Source: Pseudoteredinibacter isoporae
GTDB lineage: Bacteria > Pseudomonadota > Gammaproteobacteria > Pseudomonadales > Cellvibrionaceae
Length of the DNA: 64,000 nucleotides
NCBI RefSeq assembly: GCF_011602085.1
Contig: NZ_JAAONY010000001.1
Span: forward strand, 806,001-870,000
Direction of reading: 5' to 3'
Positions 18,004 to 26,029 of the stretch are shown in pieces. Positions within the stretch are counted from its first letter, which is position 1. Every line of letters starts with the position of its first letter. Under the pieces are notes generated by a model, which saw nothing but the letters and a program-made list of their open reading frames with translations, did not search any database and was not told where the DNA came from. Position numbers and translations under genes: made by a program.

Positions 18004-18660
18004 ATGATTCGACAGTCACAAACCGTCTATAAGCTAGCGCTTATTACCCTTTTGTCTTTGGGCCTGATGGCCTGCCAATCCGCCTATTATTCTGCGATGG
18101 AATCTGTTGGTCAGCATAAGCGCGACATTCTTTCCAGTCGAATTGAGGGCGTGCGCGACGCACAAGTGGATGCCAAAGAACAATTTCGCGATGCTCTCGA
18201 TCGTTTCAGCCAGGAGCTGGGTTACAGCGGTGGTGAGTTGCAAAGCGTTTATGAAAATCTTCGTGATGCTTACGAAGACAGTAAAAAAGAAGCCGACAAT
18301 GTCAGTGCGCGTATCGACAAAGTGGAAGACGTTGCCGAAGCGCTGTTTGCTGAATGGGAAGATGAGTTGGAACAGTATTCCAGTGCCAGCCTGCGTCGCG
18401 ACAGCCAGAAAAAATTACGGGAAACCCGCAGCCAGTACAAGCGTATGTTGACCACCATGCGCAGTGCCGAATCCAAAATGGCGCCGGTGCTGACCACCTT
18501 TAATGATCAGGTTTTGTATCTCAAGCACAATTTGAATGCTCGTGCGATCAGCTCGTTGAAAGCCGAGTTTGGTGGTCTGCGTCGTGACATTAATACTTTG
18601 ATTGCGCGTATGGAAGAATCTATCGCGGAATCTGAAAAGTTTGTAGAAAGTTTGAAGTAG
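18004..18660 (+). CDS. DUF2959 family lipoprotein
   Basis: Predicted envelope lipoprotein of 218 residues; function unknown. A signal peptide ends in the lipobox LMAC (Cys near residue 24). The rest is almost wholly helical and charged, with coiled-coil stretches (ARIDKVEDVAEALFAEWEDE; LKAEFGGLRRDINTLIARME), and matches the DUF2959 pattern, including the conserved YSAMESVGQHKRDIL. The ATG at 18004 is used because the frame upstream lacks a signal peptide and a GGGAAGC site precedes it. The next gene, an OmpA-type protein, begins 31 bp later, so an outer-membrane location is plausible. Confidence 0.85.
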   Translation: MIRQSQTVYKLALITLLSLGLMACQSAYYSAMESVGQHKRDILSSRIEGVRDAQVDAKEQFRDALDRFSQELGYSGGELQSVYENLRDAYEDSKKEADNVSARIDKVEDVAEALFAEWEDELEQYSSASLRRDSQKKLRETRSQYKRMLTTMRSAESKMAPVLTTFNDQVLYLKHNLNARAISSLKAEFGGLRRDINTLIARMEESIAESEKFVESLK

Positions 18661-18691
18661 GGATTTTAATTCAATAATAGGAGTTCATTTA

Positions 18692-19798
18692 ATGAAAAAC
18701 TTCCAACAACACGCTCTTATGGTAGCTCTGGGTGTAGCTGCCAGCGTGACTTCCGTAACGGCTTTGGCCGACGGCCATAGTGCTAGCCATAAATATGAAG
18801 CTTACCTGGGGGCTGCTCGTCAGTTTATCGACGGTAAGCGTGGTATTGATAACGACACGGGTGTCGTTGTAGGCCTGGGCTATGTGCTGGATGAAAACTG
18901 GACCATTGAAGGTGTGTTCAATGGTTTTAAAGCGGATACCGAAGTGGGTGCTGTCGATGTCGACGGTCGTCACTATCGTTTGGATGCCGTTTATAACCTG
19001 GCACGCAATGGCGCATGGCAGCCATTCTTGGTCGGCGGTGCTGGCGATCAGGGTTTTGACGTTGAAGGCGGCAATAACAATCGCGAAACCGCAATAAACT
19101 TTGGTGGTGGTGCCAAATATTTCCTGTCTGATGAGTGGGCTTTGCGTGGTGATTTACGTGCTATCCATTCTCTGGATGAAGAAGCAACTGACTACGCTCT
19201 GGGTCTTGGCGTAGCGTATTTGATGGGCGCAAAATCTGCACCGCAGAAGCTGGACAGTGACGGCGACACTGTTGAGGATAGCCTGGATCAGTGTCCGAAT
19301 ACCCCTGCTGGTGTTGCAGTAGACGGTAAAGGTTGTCCTCTAGACAGCGACCGTGACGGTGTATTCGACTACGGTGATCTGTGTCCGAATACCCCAATGG
19401 GCACCAAAGTTGATAAAGACGGTTGCCCTGAGAAAATTGCGAAAACCGTTTCTATCGAACTTCAGGTTAACTTTGATACTGACAGCTCAAAAGTGAAGCC
19501 TCAGTACATGTCTGAGTTGAAAGATGTTGCCGAGTTTATGAAGCAGTACAACAAAACCAATGTTGAACTGGCTGGCCACACTGATTCACGTGGTACCGAT
19601 GTTTACAACCAGGCCTTGTCCAAGCGTCGTGCGGATGCCGTTGCAAAAGTACTGGTTGAAACCTTTGACGTTGAAGCCGGTCGCGTAACCTCCAATGGTT
19701 ATGGCGAGTCTCGCCCTGTTGCGGATAATAATACCGCTGAGGGCCGTGCGGCTAACCGTCGAGTGGTTGCCGAGATCAGCACTGAAACAGTTGAATAA
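18692..19798 (+). CDS. OmpA family outer membrane protein with TSP3-type calcium repeats
   Basis: 368-residue outer membrane protein. A signal peptide (to ALADG, about residue 28) is followed by an eight-stranded OmpA-like barrel (about 30-180), then two thrombospondin type 3-like acidic repeats (LDSDGDTVEDSLDQCPN; PLDSDRDGVFDYGDLCPN) expected to bind calcium, and a C-terminal OmpA peptidoglycan-binding domain with ELAGHTDSRGTDVYNQALS and RVTSNGYGESRP. It resembles Pseudomonas OprF in plan. AGGAG precedes the ATG and a strong terminator follows. A structural role linking the outer membrane to peptidoglycan is the family expectation. Confidence 0.95.
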   Translation: MKNFQQHALMVALGVAASVTSVTALADGHSASHKYEAYLGAARQFIDGKRGIDNDTGVVVGLGYVLDENWTIEGVFNGFKADTEVGAVDVDGRHYRLDAVYNLARNGAWQPFLVGGAGDQGFDVEGGNNNRETAINFGGGAKYFLSDEWALRGDLRAIHSLDEEATDYALGLGVAYLMGAKSAPQKLDSDGDTVEDSLDQCPNTPAGVAVDGKGCPLDSDRDGVFDYGDLCPNTPMGTKVDKDGCPEKIAKTVSIELQVNFDTDSSKVKPQYMSELKDVAEFMKQYNKTNVELAGHTDSRGTDVYNQALSKRRADAVAKVLVETFDVEAGRVTSNGYGESRPVADNNTAEGRAANRRVVAEISTETVE

Positions 19799-19818
19799 AC
19801 TCAGTACTGTATGGCATT

Positions 19819-19846
19819 AAAAAACCCGGGCTTGCCCGGGTTTTTT
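19819..19846. terminator. Intrinsic terminator after the OmpA-type gene
   Basis: CCCGGG/CCCGGG stem with a CTTG loop, flanked by A and T runs; very stable and usable in both directions. Confidence 0.94.
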
Positions 19847-19937
19847 ATGTCTGAGAGATAAGTTTATTCTTGCTTACCTGTGGGTGATACCATACTGCCC
19901 ATCTAATCATCGTTAACCATTTCAGAGGATGTAATTG

Positions 19938-20594
19938 ATGTCGAAAAAAGTAGCGGTCGTATTGGCAGGTTGTGGTGTGTTTGATGGCGCAGAAATTCAT
20001 GAGTCGGTACTGACATTGTTGCGCTTGGATCAGTTAGATGCGGAGGTGACGTGTTTGGCGCCTAACGTGGAACAAATGCATGTCGTAAACCATCTAAGCG
20101 GAGAACCTGTCGAAGGTGCGACTCGAAATGTGCTGGAAGAAGCCGCCAGAATCGCTCGCGGCGACATTCAGGATATCGCTTCTGCGAATGCCGCAGATTT
20201 TGATGCTGTGATTGTGCCTGGTGGATTTGGTGCGGCTAAAAATCTGTGTACGTTTGCTGTCGATGGGCCAGAGATGGCGGTAAATCCAGATTTCTCTGCC
20301 TTTGTACAGTCGGCAAAATCGGTGGGTAAAACCATCGGTTTGATGTGCATTGCTCCGGCGATGTCTGCCAAGCTTTTGGGTGCGGGTGTTTGTTGCACCA
20401 TCGGCAATGATGCCGATACGGCGGCAGCCGTTGAGAAAACCGGCGCTCGTCATGAAAATTGTGCAGTCGATGCCATTGTCTACGATGAGGCGAACAAGCT
20501 GGTCAGTACGCCAGCGTATATGTTAGCGGGCAGCATAAGTGAGGCGGCGAAAGGTATTAATGCCCTGGTCGACAAAGTAATTGAGATCAGTTGA
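19938..20594 (+). CDS. elbB: ElbB-type DJ-1/PfpI superfamily protein (isoprenoid biosynthesis glyoxalase)
   Basis: Cytosolic protein of 218 residues in the ElbB/DJ-1 superfamily; E. coli ElbB (GlxIII-like) has weak glyoxalase activity and was linked to isoprenoid synthesis. The sequence shows KVAVVLAGCGVFDGAEIHE, VIVPGGFGAAKNLCTFA and the nucleophile-elbow Cys in IGLMCIAPAM. I place the start at the ATG 19938, just after an in-frame TTG, since AGAGGA lies at suitable distance. A transcription terminator separates it from the OmpA gene. Confidence 0.92.
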   Translation: MSKKVAVVLAGCGVFDGAEIHESVLTLLRLDQLDAEVTCLAPNVEQMHVVNHLSGEPVEGATRNVLEEAARIARGDIQDIASANAADFDAVIVPGGFGAAKNLCTFAVDGPEMAVNPDFSAFVQSAKSVGKTIGLMCIAPAMSAKLLGAGVCCTIGNDADTAAAVEKTGARHENCAVDAIVYDEANKLVSTPAYMLAGSISEAAKGINALVDKVIEIS

Positions 20595-20650
20595 GGCTTG
20601 TGCGCTGGACTTTGAAGTGAAAGCCTTGCCTGGATAAAAGAGGATTTATA

Positions 20651-21136
20651 ATGAAATTTTTAAATCAAAGCCGATGTCTGGTGCAAGGTTTTTTTCTACT
20701 GGTGCTGCTTGGTGTTCTTAGTGCCTGCAGCCATTTACCCAATACGTTTGAAGAGCCTCGCCTGCAGGTTTTGGATATTCAGATGTTACCTGGTGAGAAC
20801 CTGTCTCCAACGTTTAACATCAAGCTTAAAGTGGATAACCCTAACCGTTTTGATCTCGATGTTGTTGGGGCATCTTACAGTGTCAGTTTGCAAGGCTTTG
20901 AGGTGATTCATGGCGTGGCCAAGGACATTCCCACTATCGGCGCCTATGACAGCGAAGAGTTCACGGTGAAAGCTCAGGCCAACGTTATTCAAGGCGTGAG
21001 GTTGTTGAATAAACTGATGCAAAAACAACATGAGCCATTGAATTACCGTATGTCGCTCAAGCTGGATACCGGTAGTTTATTTTCAGCGATTCGAATTGAA
21101 GACGAAGGTAAGATCGATTTAAACGGAGCGCGCTAG
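20651..21136 (+). CDS. LEA type 2 / water-stress (WHy) domain lipoprotein
   Basis: Predicted lipoprotein of 161 residues. The signal peptide ends in lipobox LSAC (Cys about residue 26). The mature part is one LEA14-like WHy domain: LDIQMLPGENLSPTFNIKLKVDNPNRFDLDVVG, with the family 'NPN' turn, followed by beta strands. Such bacterial proteins are linked with desiccation or envelope stress, but the role is unknown. Its TAG stop shares CTAG with the stop of the convergent pilin-like gene, so the two overlap by four bases. Confidence 0.85.
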   Translation: MKFLNQSRCLVQGFFLLVLLGVLSACSHLPNTFEEPRLQVLDIQMLPGENLSPTFNIKLKVDNPNRFDLDVVGASYSVSLQGFEVIHGVAKDIPTIGAYDSEEFTVKAQANVIQGVRLLNKLMQKQHEPLNYRMSLKLDTGSLFSAIRIEDEGKIDLNGAR

Positions 21137-21639
21137 CACTCCGAATCGACAACGGTAAATGTGCAATCCGGCGAACCGAAAGAATCGTAAATAACATAAC
21201 AGCCCGAACCGCTGGGGGCTGAACTGGGAATGTCAAAGCCGACAAAAGTGTATCGGTTGGTGACCCGGGATTGCATATTGCCGGTGAGATTAATGTAATC
21301 GACCATGGTCAGGCGGCTGCCCAACTCGGCACGACTTTCCGGACAGAGGTTTCGCCAGTCCAACTCCGAACTGCCGCCAGCTACTTGAATCACAAACTGG
21401 GATTGTCCACCACCGGGGTTGCTGCTGCTCGCGCTGATGCCATTGGCTGCCGCCATAGCTTTGGTCATCCTCGCGGTTGAGCGCATGGTTTCTCTAATGC
21501 CCTCTAAAGCGGCAATCTTGGCCGCTGTGGATAAATCAGAAAATTTGGGCGCAGCAACGGCGGCCAGAATGCCAAGAATCACAATCACAGCAACCAGTTC
21601 GATCAGTGTAAAACCTTGATTGTGACGTCGTCTGGGCAT
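21133..21639 (-). CDS. Type IV pilin-like protein (MSHA/prepilin N-terminal domain)
   Basis: Prepilin-type protein of 168 residues. Short basic leader MPRRRHNQG is cut before FTLIELVAVIVILGILAAVAAPKF, with Glu5 of the mature protein present, so PilD-type processing and N-methylation are expected. The C-terminal half is globular with three Cys (NLCPESRAE; GCYVIY; DCTFTVVDSEC) that could form a D-region disulfide. I prefer the ATG at 21639 over the TTG at 21651. No other pilus or type II secretion gene is nearby, so it is an orphan pilin or pseudopilin. The MSHA-like N-terminus is the closest family resemblance. Confidence 0.88.
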   Translation of the reverse strand: MPRRRHNQGFTLIELVAVIVILGILAAVAAPKFSDLSTAAKIAALEGIRETMRSTARMTKAMAAANGISASSSNPGGGQSQFVIQVAGGSSELDWRNLCPESRAELGSRLTMVDYINLTGNMQSRVTNRYTFVGFDIPSSAPSGSGCYVIYDSFGSPDCTFTVVDSEC

Positions 21640-21804
21640 GGGGTAGCTCAAAATATTTGTTATGGCAATTATAGACCATATAACTGAAACTGATGCTTTG
21701 CCGACAAATGGTCACGCTTTAAAATAAGTCGATGAGCTTTTATTTTCTTGGCGTGATGTATTTGCAATAAAGCTGCTGAGAGAAAGGGAATTAGGAAGGA
21801 CAGA

Positions 21805-22176
21805 ATGAGAGTTAAAACGTCAGATTTACAGCACATCGATTCACTGGCGACTGTTCCCGGGTCTCTACTTGAGCAAATTTTTGAAGCAGCCAGGTACCGC
21901 TGTTTTCAAACAGAAGGAAAAAACTCAGAGTGGTTGTGGTTTAATCTTCGGGTAACGTTGCTATCAGTATTTATGTATAGCGCCGTTCTGATCTTTGCGA
22001 TAACTTCCGAACACGATGAGGTTCTGTTTCTTGGAATGCCAATAAGCTGTTGTTTGCTATTGTACTTCGCTTTGAAGATTCGGCGTCAGAAGTACATGGA
22101 TATGGTGCACCCATATATTGCTAACGCTGTTGCGTCTTATGGAGAAGCAGGCGTTCATAAAGAGCGGTCAATATAG
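21805..22176 (+). CDS. Hypothetical membrane protein with two transmembrane helices
   Basis: Not recognised. The 123-residue product has a soluble N-terminal 45 residues, two adjacent hydrophobic segments (VTLLSVFMYSAVLIFAI; FLGMPISCCLLLYFAL) joined by a short acidic loop (TSEHDE), and a basic C-terminal tail. AGGAAGGACAG before the ATG is a strong ribosome binding site, which supports a real gene. It stands alone between the divergent pilin gene and the convergent yheS gene, 19 bp from the latter's stop. Confidence 0.65.
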   Translation: MRVKTSDLQHIDSLATVPGSLLEQIFEAARYRCFQTEGKNSEWLWFNLRVTLLSVFMYSAVLIFAITSEHDEVLFLGMPISCCLLLYFALKIRRQKYMDMVHPYIANAVASYGEAGVHKERSI

Positions 22177-22195
22177 CGCGATGGCCATAGCGAGT

Positions 22196-24094
22196 TTAAT
22201 GGCTTAAAGCTTCAAGTTCTTCATTCAGCTCCAGCCACTGTTCCTCGAGCTGTTCTAATTTTTTCCGCAGCTCACCCTGTTCCTGCAATAAGTGATTGAG
22301 TTCAGTGCTGTCACCCTCGTACAAGGCACTGTCTCCAAGCTTTTCTTCAACACTGGCTAACTTTTCCTGGGATGATTCCATATCGCGATCAATTTTTTTA
22401 ATCTGATTGCGCAGGGGCTGTAATTTTTGTCGCAGAGCTGCAGCGGATTGGCGTTGTTCTTTTTTGTCCGCTTTGGGTGACTTGTTCTGTGTGTCTGCCG
22501 GCTCATCCTGCTTGGGTGCCTGTTGGCCGAGCCAATGTTGATAGTCCTCCAGCGTGCCGTTAAATTCTTCTGCACGTTGCTTATCAACCAGAATAAATTG
22601 CTCCACGGTATTTTTCAGCAGATGGCGATCGTGGGACACCAATACGATGGCACCTTCATAGGCTTGGAGTGCTACCGTCAGTGCGTGACGCATTTCCAGA
22701 TCGAGGTGGTTGGTCGGTTCGTCCAGCAGCAATACGTTGGGCTTTTGCCAGGCGATAATCGCCAGTGCCAGGCGAGCTTTTTCCCCGCCTGAAAAATGTT
22801 CGATCACCTCAAAAGCTCGGTCGCCTTGAAAGCCAAAGCCACCCAGGAAATTTCGTATTTCCTGCTCGCTGGCGTTTGGGCTTAGGCGCTGAATATGCAG
22901 TGCTGCCGAGGCTTGCATGTCCAGAGCTTCCAGTTGATGTTGAGCAAAGTAACCAATAGCCAAGTGTTCTGAATGAGTGATCTCGCCGCTTTTTATTTCC
23001 AGGCTGTTGGCCAGGGCTTTCATCAATGTCGATTTGCCCGCGCCGTTGTGGCCAAGTAATCCGATGCGGCTGCTCGGTAAAATGGCGAGATTAATGTTGT
23101 CGACGATGACATTGTCGACATAAGCCAACTGTACTTGCTGCAAATTCATCAGGGTCTGTGGCAATTTGTCAGCAACCGGAATCTGAAAATTAAACGGCGA
23201 ATCAATATGAGCGGGCGCGATGGCCTCCATGCGCTCCAATTCTTTTAATCGGCTTTGTGCCTGTTTGGCTTTGGTGGCTTTAGCGCGGAAGCGGCGCACA
23301 AAGTTTTCAATTTCAGCGATGCGGCTTTGCTGCTTCTCAAATGCGGCCTGTTGTTGAGCCAGACGCTCGGCTTTTTGCTTCTCGTAGCTGCTGTAATTGC
23401 CGCTGTATAACTCCAGCTTTTGATTGTGCAGATTAACGGTGTACTGAATAACGTTATCGAGGAAATCTCGGTCGTGAGAAATGATCAACAAGGTGCCGGG
23501 ATATTGTTGCAACCATTGTTCTAACCAGACGGTGGCGTCCAGATCCAAGTGGTTGGTAGGCTCATCGAGTAAAAGAAAGTCGGATGGGCACATCAAGGCT
23601 TGTGCAAGATTGAGTCGAATGCGCCAGCCACCGGAAAACTCATGCACTTGTTTTCGGGTATCGGCCTGGCTGAAGCCCAAGCCATTTAACAGCCCTTGTG
23701 CTCTGGCTTCAGCGGTATACCCCTCCAGCTGTTCAATGTCGCCGTAGAGTTTGGCCAGAGTTTCACCGCAGGCCTCCTGCCCCTTGGCATTTTCCCGTTC
23801 CAGCTGAGCTTCCAGGGCACGCAGGGCCTGGTCACCATCGATAACGTAATCCAAAGCGCGCCGCTCACTGTGGCTGACTTCCTGTGCCATATGCGCCAAT
23901 CGCCAGTTGCCGGGAATATTACACTCTCCCGTATCGGCCTGGAGCTGGCCCAGAAGTAATTTAAACAGGCTGGACTTGCCGCTGCCATTGGCGCCAATCA
24001 AGCCTATTTTTTGACCCGGATGAATGCGCAGTGCACAGTGGTCTAGCAGAAGCTTATGGCCGCGCTGTAAACTTAAATCTTGTATCTCAATCAT
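22196..24094 (-). CDS. yheS: ABC-F family ATPase (YheS-type)
   Basis: Cytosolic twin-ATPase of the ABC-F family, whose members act on the ribosomal E site or translation elongation rather than transport. 632 residues: two ABC domains (Walker A GANGSGKSSLFKLL and GHNGAGKSTLMKAL; signatures FSGGWRIRLNLAQAL and FSGGEKARLALAI; Walker B LLLDEPTNHLD in both), the inter-domain P-site linker (about 250-300, basic and helical), and a C-terminal coiled coil (about 530-630). Length and sequence fit YheS better than Uup. The ATG is 29 bp from the divergent TIGR02444 gene, as in Pseudomonas. Confidence 0.92.
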   Translation of the reverse strand: MIEIQDLSLQRGHKLLLDHCALRIHPGQKIGLIGANGSGKSSLFKLLLGQLQADTGECNIPGNWRLAHMAQEVSHSERRALDYVIDGDQALRALEAQLERENAKGQEACGETLAKLYGDIEQLEGYTAEARAQGLLNGLGFSQADTRKQVHEFSGGWRIRLNLAQALMCPSDFLLLDEPTNHLDLDATVWLEQWLQQYPGTLLIISHDRDFLDNVIQYTVNLHNQKLELYSGNYSSYEKQKAERLAQQQAAFEKQQSRIAEIENFVRRFRAKATKAKQAQSRLKELERMEAIAPAHIDSPFNFQIPVADKLPQTLMNLQQVQLAYVDNVIVDNINLAILPSSRIGLLGHNGAGKSTLMKALANSLEIKSGEITHSEHLAIGYFAQHQLEALDMQASAALHIQRLSPNASEQEIRNFLGGFGFQGDRAFEVIEHFSGGEKARLALAIIAWQKPNVLLLDEPTNHLDLEMRHALTVALQAYEGAIVLVSHDRHLLKNTVEQFILVDKQRAEEFNGTLEDYQHWLGQQAPKQDEPADTQNKSPKADKKEQRQSAAALRQKLQPLRNQIKKIDRDMESSQEKLASVEEKLGDSALYEGDSTELNHLLQEQGELRKKLEQLEEQWLELNEELEALSH

Positions 24095-24123
24095 GGCCGC
24101 TATTGTACTGGCGCGAAGAGTAA

Positions 24124-24630
24124 ATGACAGAGCACAACGAGAATTTGTTTTGGCAATTTAGCCTGGGTTTTTACGGCGAAGCGGGTGTGGCCGATGCGCT
24201 GCTGGAATTGCAGGATCAACACGGCTGCCAGGTGAATATGTTGTTGTGGTGCCTGTGGTTGGGTAAACAGCAGCATCGCCTGTCGACAGAGGTATTGAGT
24301 GAAGCCCTGCTGCTGCTGGACGAACATCAGGTGGAATATTTATTACCGATGCGAGATCTGCGTCGACAATTGAAAAACCACCCTGAGCTAGAGTTGTATC
24401 AGCAGGCCAAGGCTCTGGAGCTGGCCATGGAGCGCTGGGAGCAGGACAGGCTTTATGAGATGTTTCTTGAATGGGAAACTTGCCCCTCAGATGTGGGGCC
24501 GTCGGTAGCAGAAGCTAATATCCACCTATATGTAGGGCGGCTGCCTCCATGCGGGGCGACAAGTTCAGAGAGCAAGGCTAAACTTGAAGCCCTAATAAAG
24601 AAGCTGCTTGAGCAGTTATTCCGCGGTTGA
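24124..24630 (+). CDS. TIGR02444 family protein
   Basis: Conserved protein of unknown function, 168 residues, cytosolic. The family start NLFWQFSLGFYGEAGVADALLELQDQHG and the block CQVNMLLWCLWLG are characteristic of TIGR02444. Predicted to be all-helical. It is divergent from yheS (29-bp gap) and followed 31 bp later by a DUF4124 gene, the order seen in pseudomonads. Confidence 0.85.
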   Translation: MTEHNENLFWQFSLGFYGEAGVADALLELQDQHGCQVNMLLWCLWLGKQQHRLSTEVLSEALLLLDEHQVEYLLPMRDLRRQLKNHPELELYQQAKALELAMERWEQDRLYEMFLEWETCPSDVGPSVAEANIHLYVGRLPPCGATSSESKAKLEALIKKLLEQLFRG

Positions 24631-24661
24631 GGTTCCAATCGCCTGCATTATCGGAGAGTGT

Positions 24662-25174
24662 ATGCGCCTGTTTCTTACCCTGTTGATCCTCTTATTGGTC
24701 GTTGCTCTGGCGGCGCCCTATGTTTTGAAGAGACCTGATGGCCAGCCCTGGATGGATGCGTCGGAACTGTCGCCGGATATTCAGGTCAATGGTAGTTACG
24801 AAAAAGCCAAGCTGGAGCTGTATCGTTGGTGGCATGGTCTGCGTCGGGATCTGTTCGCTGACAGGCAGTCGGGTAAGACCAAGGCTTATCGTTGGCAGGA
24901 TAGTGAAGGCAATTGGCATTTATCCGATACCCCGAATCCTGCGGGCGGCTCTGAAGAGCTTTGGGTTGACCCAAATGTGAACCTGATGCCGGCAACTCCG
25001 CTACCAGAGGTAGCAGAAGAGGATAAAAACACTACTCAAGGGGACCCAAGTTCTGTACCCTTGCCGATGACTGTAAGTCCCGGGCAGGCCCAACAATTGA
25101 TGCAGGATGCCCAGAAAATCCAGGGACTGGTGGACAAGCGCTATGAGCAAATCGATGCCGATGCGCAGAAATAA
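24662..25174 (+). CDS. DUF4124 domain membrane-anchored protein
   Basis: 170-residue protein with an N-terminal signal anchor (MRLFLTLLILLLVVALAAPYVL) and a periplasmic part. A DUF4124 domain is seen at about residues 79-105 (KAYRWQDSEGNWHLSDTPN), the usual 'Y+W.D.+G..H.SD.P' pattern. The remainder is Pro- and acid-rich. Role unknown. The ATG at 24662 is used because GGAGAGTGT precedes it and it gives a clean signal anchor. It overlaps nothing and may be cotranscribed with the upstream TIGR02444 gene. Confidence 0.8.
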   Translation: MRLFLTLLILLLVVALAAPYVLKRPDGQPWMDASELSPDIQVNGSYEKAKLELYRWWHGLRRDLFADRQSGKTKAYRWQDSEGNWHLSDTPNPAGGSEELWVDPNVNLMPATPLPEVAEEDKNTTQGDPSSVPLPMTVSPGQAQQLMQDAQKIQGLVDKRYEQIDADAQK

Positions 25175-25190
25175 TTGTAAATAAGTAAAC

Positions 25191-25203
25191 GGGGCGAGGC
25201 CCC
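25191..25203 (+). other. Short GC hairpin in the FKBP-gene leader
   Basis: GGGGC and GCCCC enclose a GAG loop 25 bp before the FKBP start codon. No T run follows, so it is not a normal terminator; it may stabilise or modulate the leader. Confidence 0.3.
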
Positions 25204-25227
25204 ATCATGGACTATTAGGAAGCAATA

Positions 25228-25962
25228 ATGAAAAAATTCGCGATTGCCGGTGTTGCAGCAGCCGTAATGTTCGTTGCTGGTTGTAATGAGCAGGCTAAAG
25301 AAGCACCAGAACCCGAGCTGGTGTTGGACACCATGGAAAAGAAGATCAGCTATATTCTGGGTTACGATGTGGCTGGTCGCTTTAAGCAAGATGAGATGAA
25401 TCTGGATGCCGCTGCCATTTCCGCAGCCGTTAAGGACATTGCTGAGGGTAAAGAATCCCGCTTGACCCCGGAAGAAATGCAGTCGGTAATGACTCAGTAT
25501 CAGGAAAAGCAAATGGCTAAGCAGCAGGAAGCCATTGAAAAAGCGCGTCTTGAGAGCGAAAAAGTTGGCCAGGAAAACCAGGCGAAAGGTGAAGCTTTCC
25601 TAGCGGAAAACGGTAAGAAAGAAGGCGTAACAACCACCGCCAGTGGTTTGCAGTACGAGGTGATTACCGAGGGCTCTGGTCCCAAGCCAACCACAGAAGA
25701 CTCTGTACAGGTTCACTATGTTGGAACCTTGATTGATGGCGCTGAGTTCGACAGCTCCGTTGCTCGTGGTGAGCCAGCGACGTTTAAAGTTACCCAGGTG
25801 ATTCCAGGCTGGACGGAAGTTCTGCAACTGATGCCGGAAGGGTCGAAGTGGAAGGTATACATTCCATCGAATCTGGCTTATGGCCCAGGTGGAACTGGTG
25901 GTTTGATTGGCCCGAATGCGACTCTGGTATTTGAGGTTGAGCTGTTGAAGGTGAATCCTTAA
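25228..25962 (+). CDS. FKBP-type peptidyl-prolyl isomerase lipoprotein (FkpA/Mip-like)
   Basis: Periplasm-facing folding catalyst of 244 residues. The signal peptide ends in a lipobox (VAGC, Cys19), so it is probably lipid-anchored. An N-terminal helical dimerisation domain (about residues 35-130, with 'KISYILGYDVAGRFKQ' typical of the FKBP N domain) leads into the FKBP domain (about 135-243): SGLQYEVITEGSG, VQVHYVGTLIDGAEFDSS, VIPGWTEVLQLMPEGSKWKVYIPSNLAYG. Its plan matches FkpA and Mip. It is followed by a terminator. Confidence 0.94.
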   Translation: MKKFAIAGVAAAVMFVAGCNEQAKEAPEPELVLDTMEKKISYILGYDVAGRFKQDEMNLDAAAISAAVKDIAEGKESRLTPEEMQSVMTQYQEKQMAKQQEAIEKARLESEKVGQENQAKGEAFLAENGKKEGVTTTASGLQYEVITEGSGPKPTTEDSVQVHYVGTLIDGAEFDSSVARGEPATFKVTQVIPGWTEVLQLMPEGSKWKVYIPSNLAYGPGGTGGLIGPNATLVFEVELLKVNP

Positions 25963-25990
25963 CAGTCTTCGGGTCTTTGAGATCTGAATA

Positions 25991-26018
25991 AAAAGCCGCC
26001 GGGTTTTCGGCGGCTTTT
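25991..26018. terminator. Bidirectional terminator between the FKBP and Rieske genes
   Basis: AAAAGCCGCCG and CGGCGGCTTTT form an 11-bp stem with a GGTTTT loop, with T on one side and A on the other. It lies between two converging genes and should serve both. Confidence 0.93.
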
Positions 26019-26029
26019 TTGTTTCTGGA

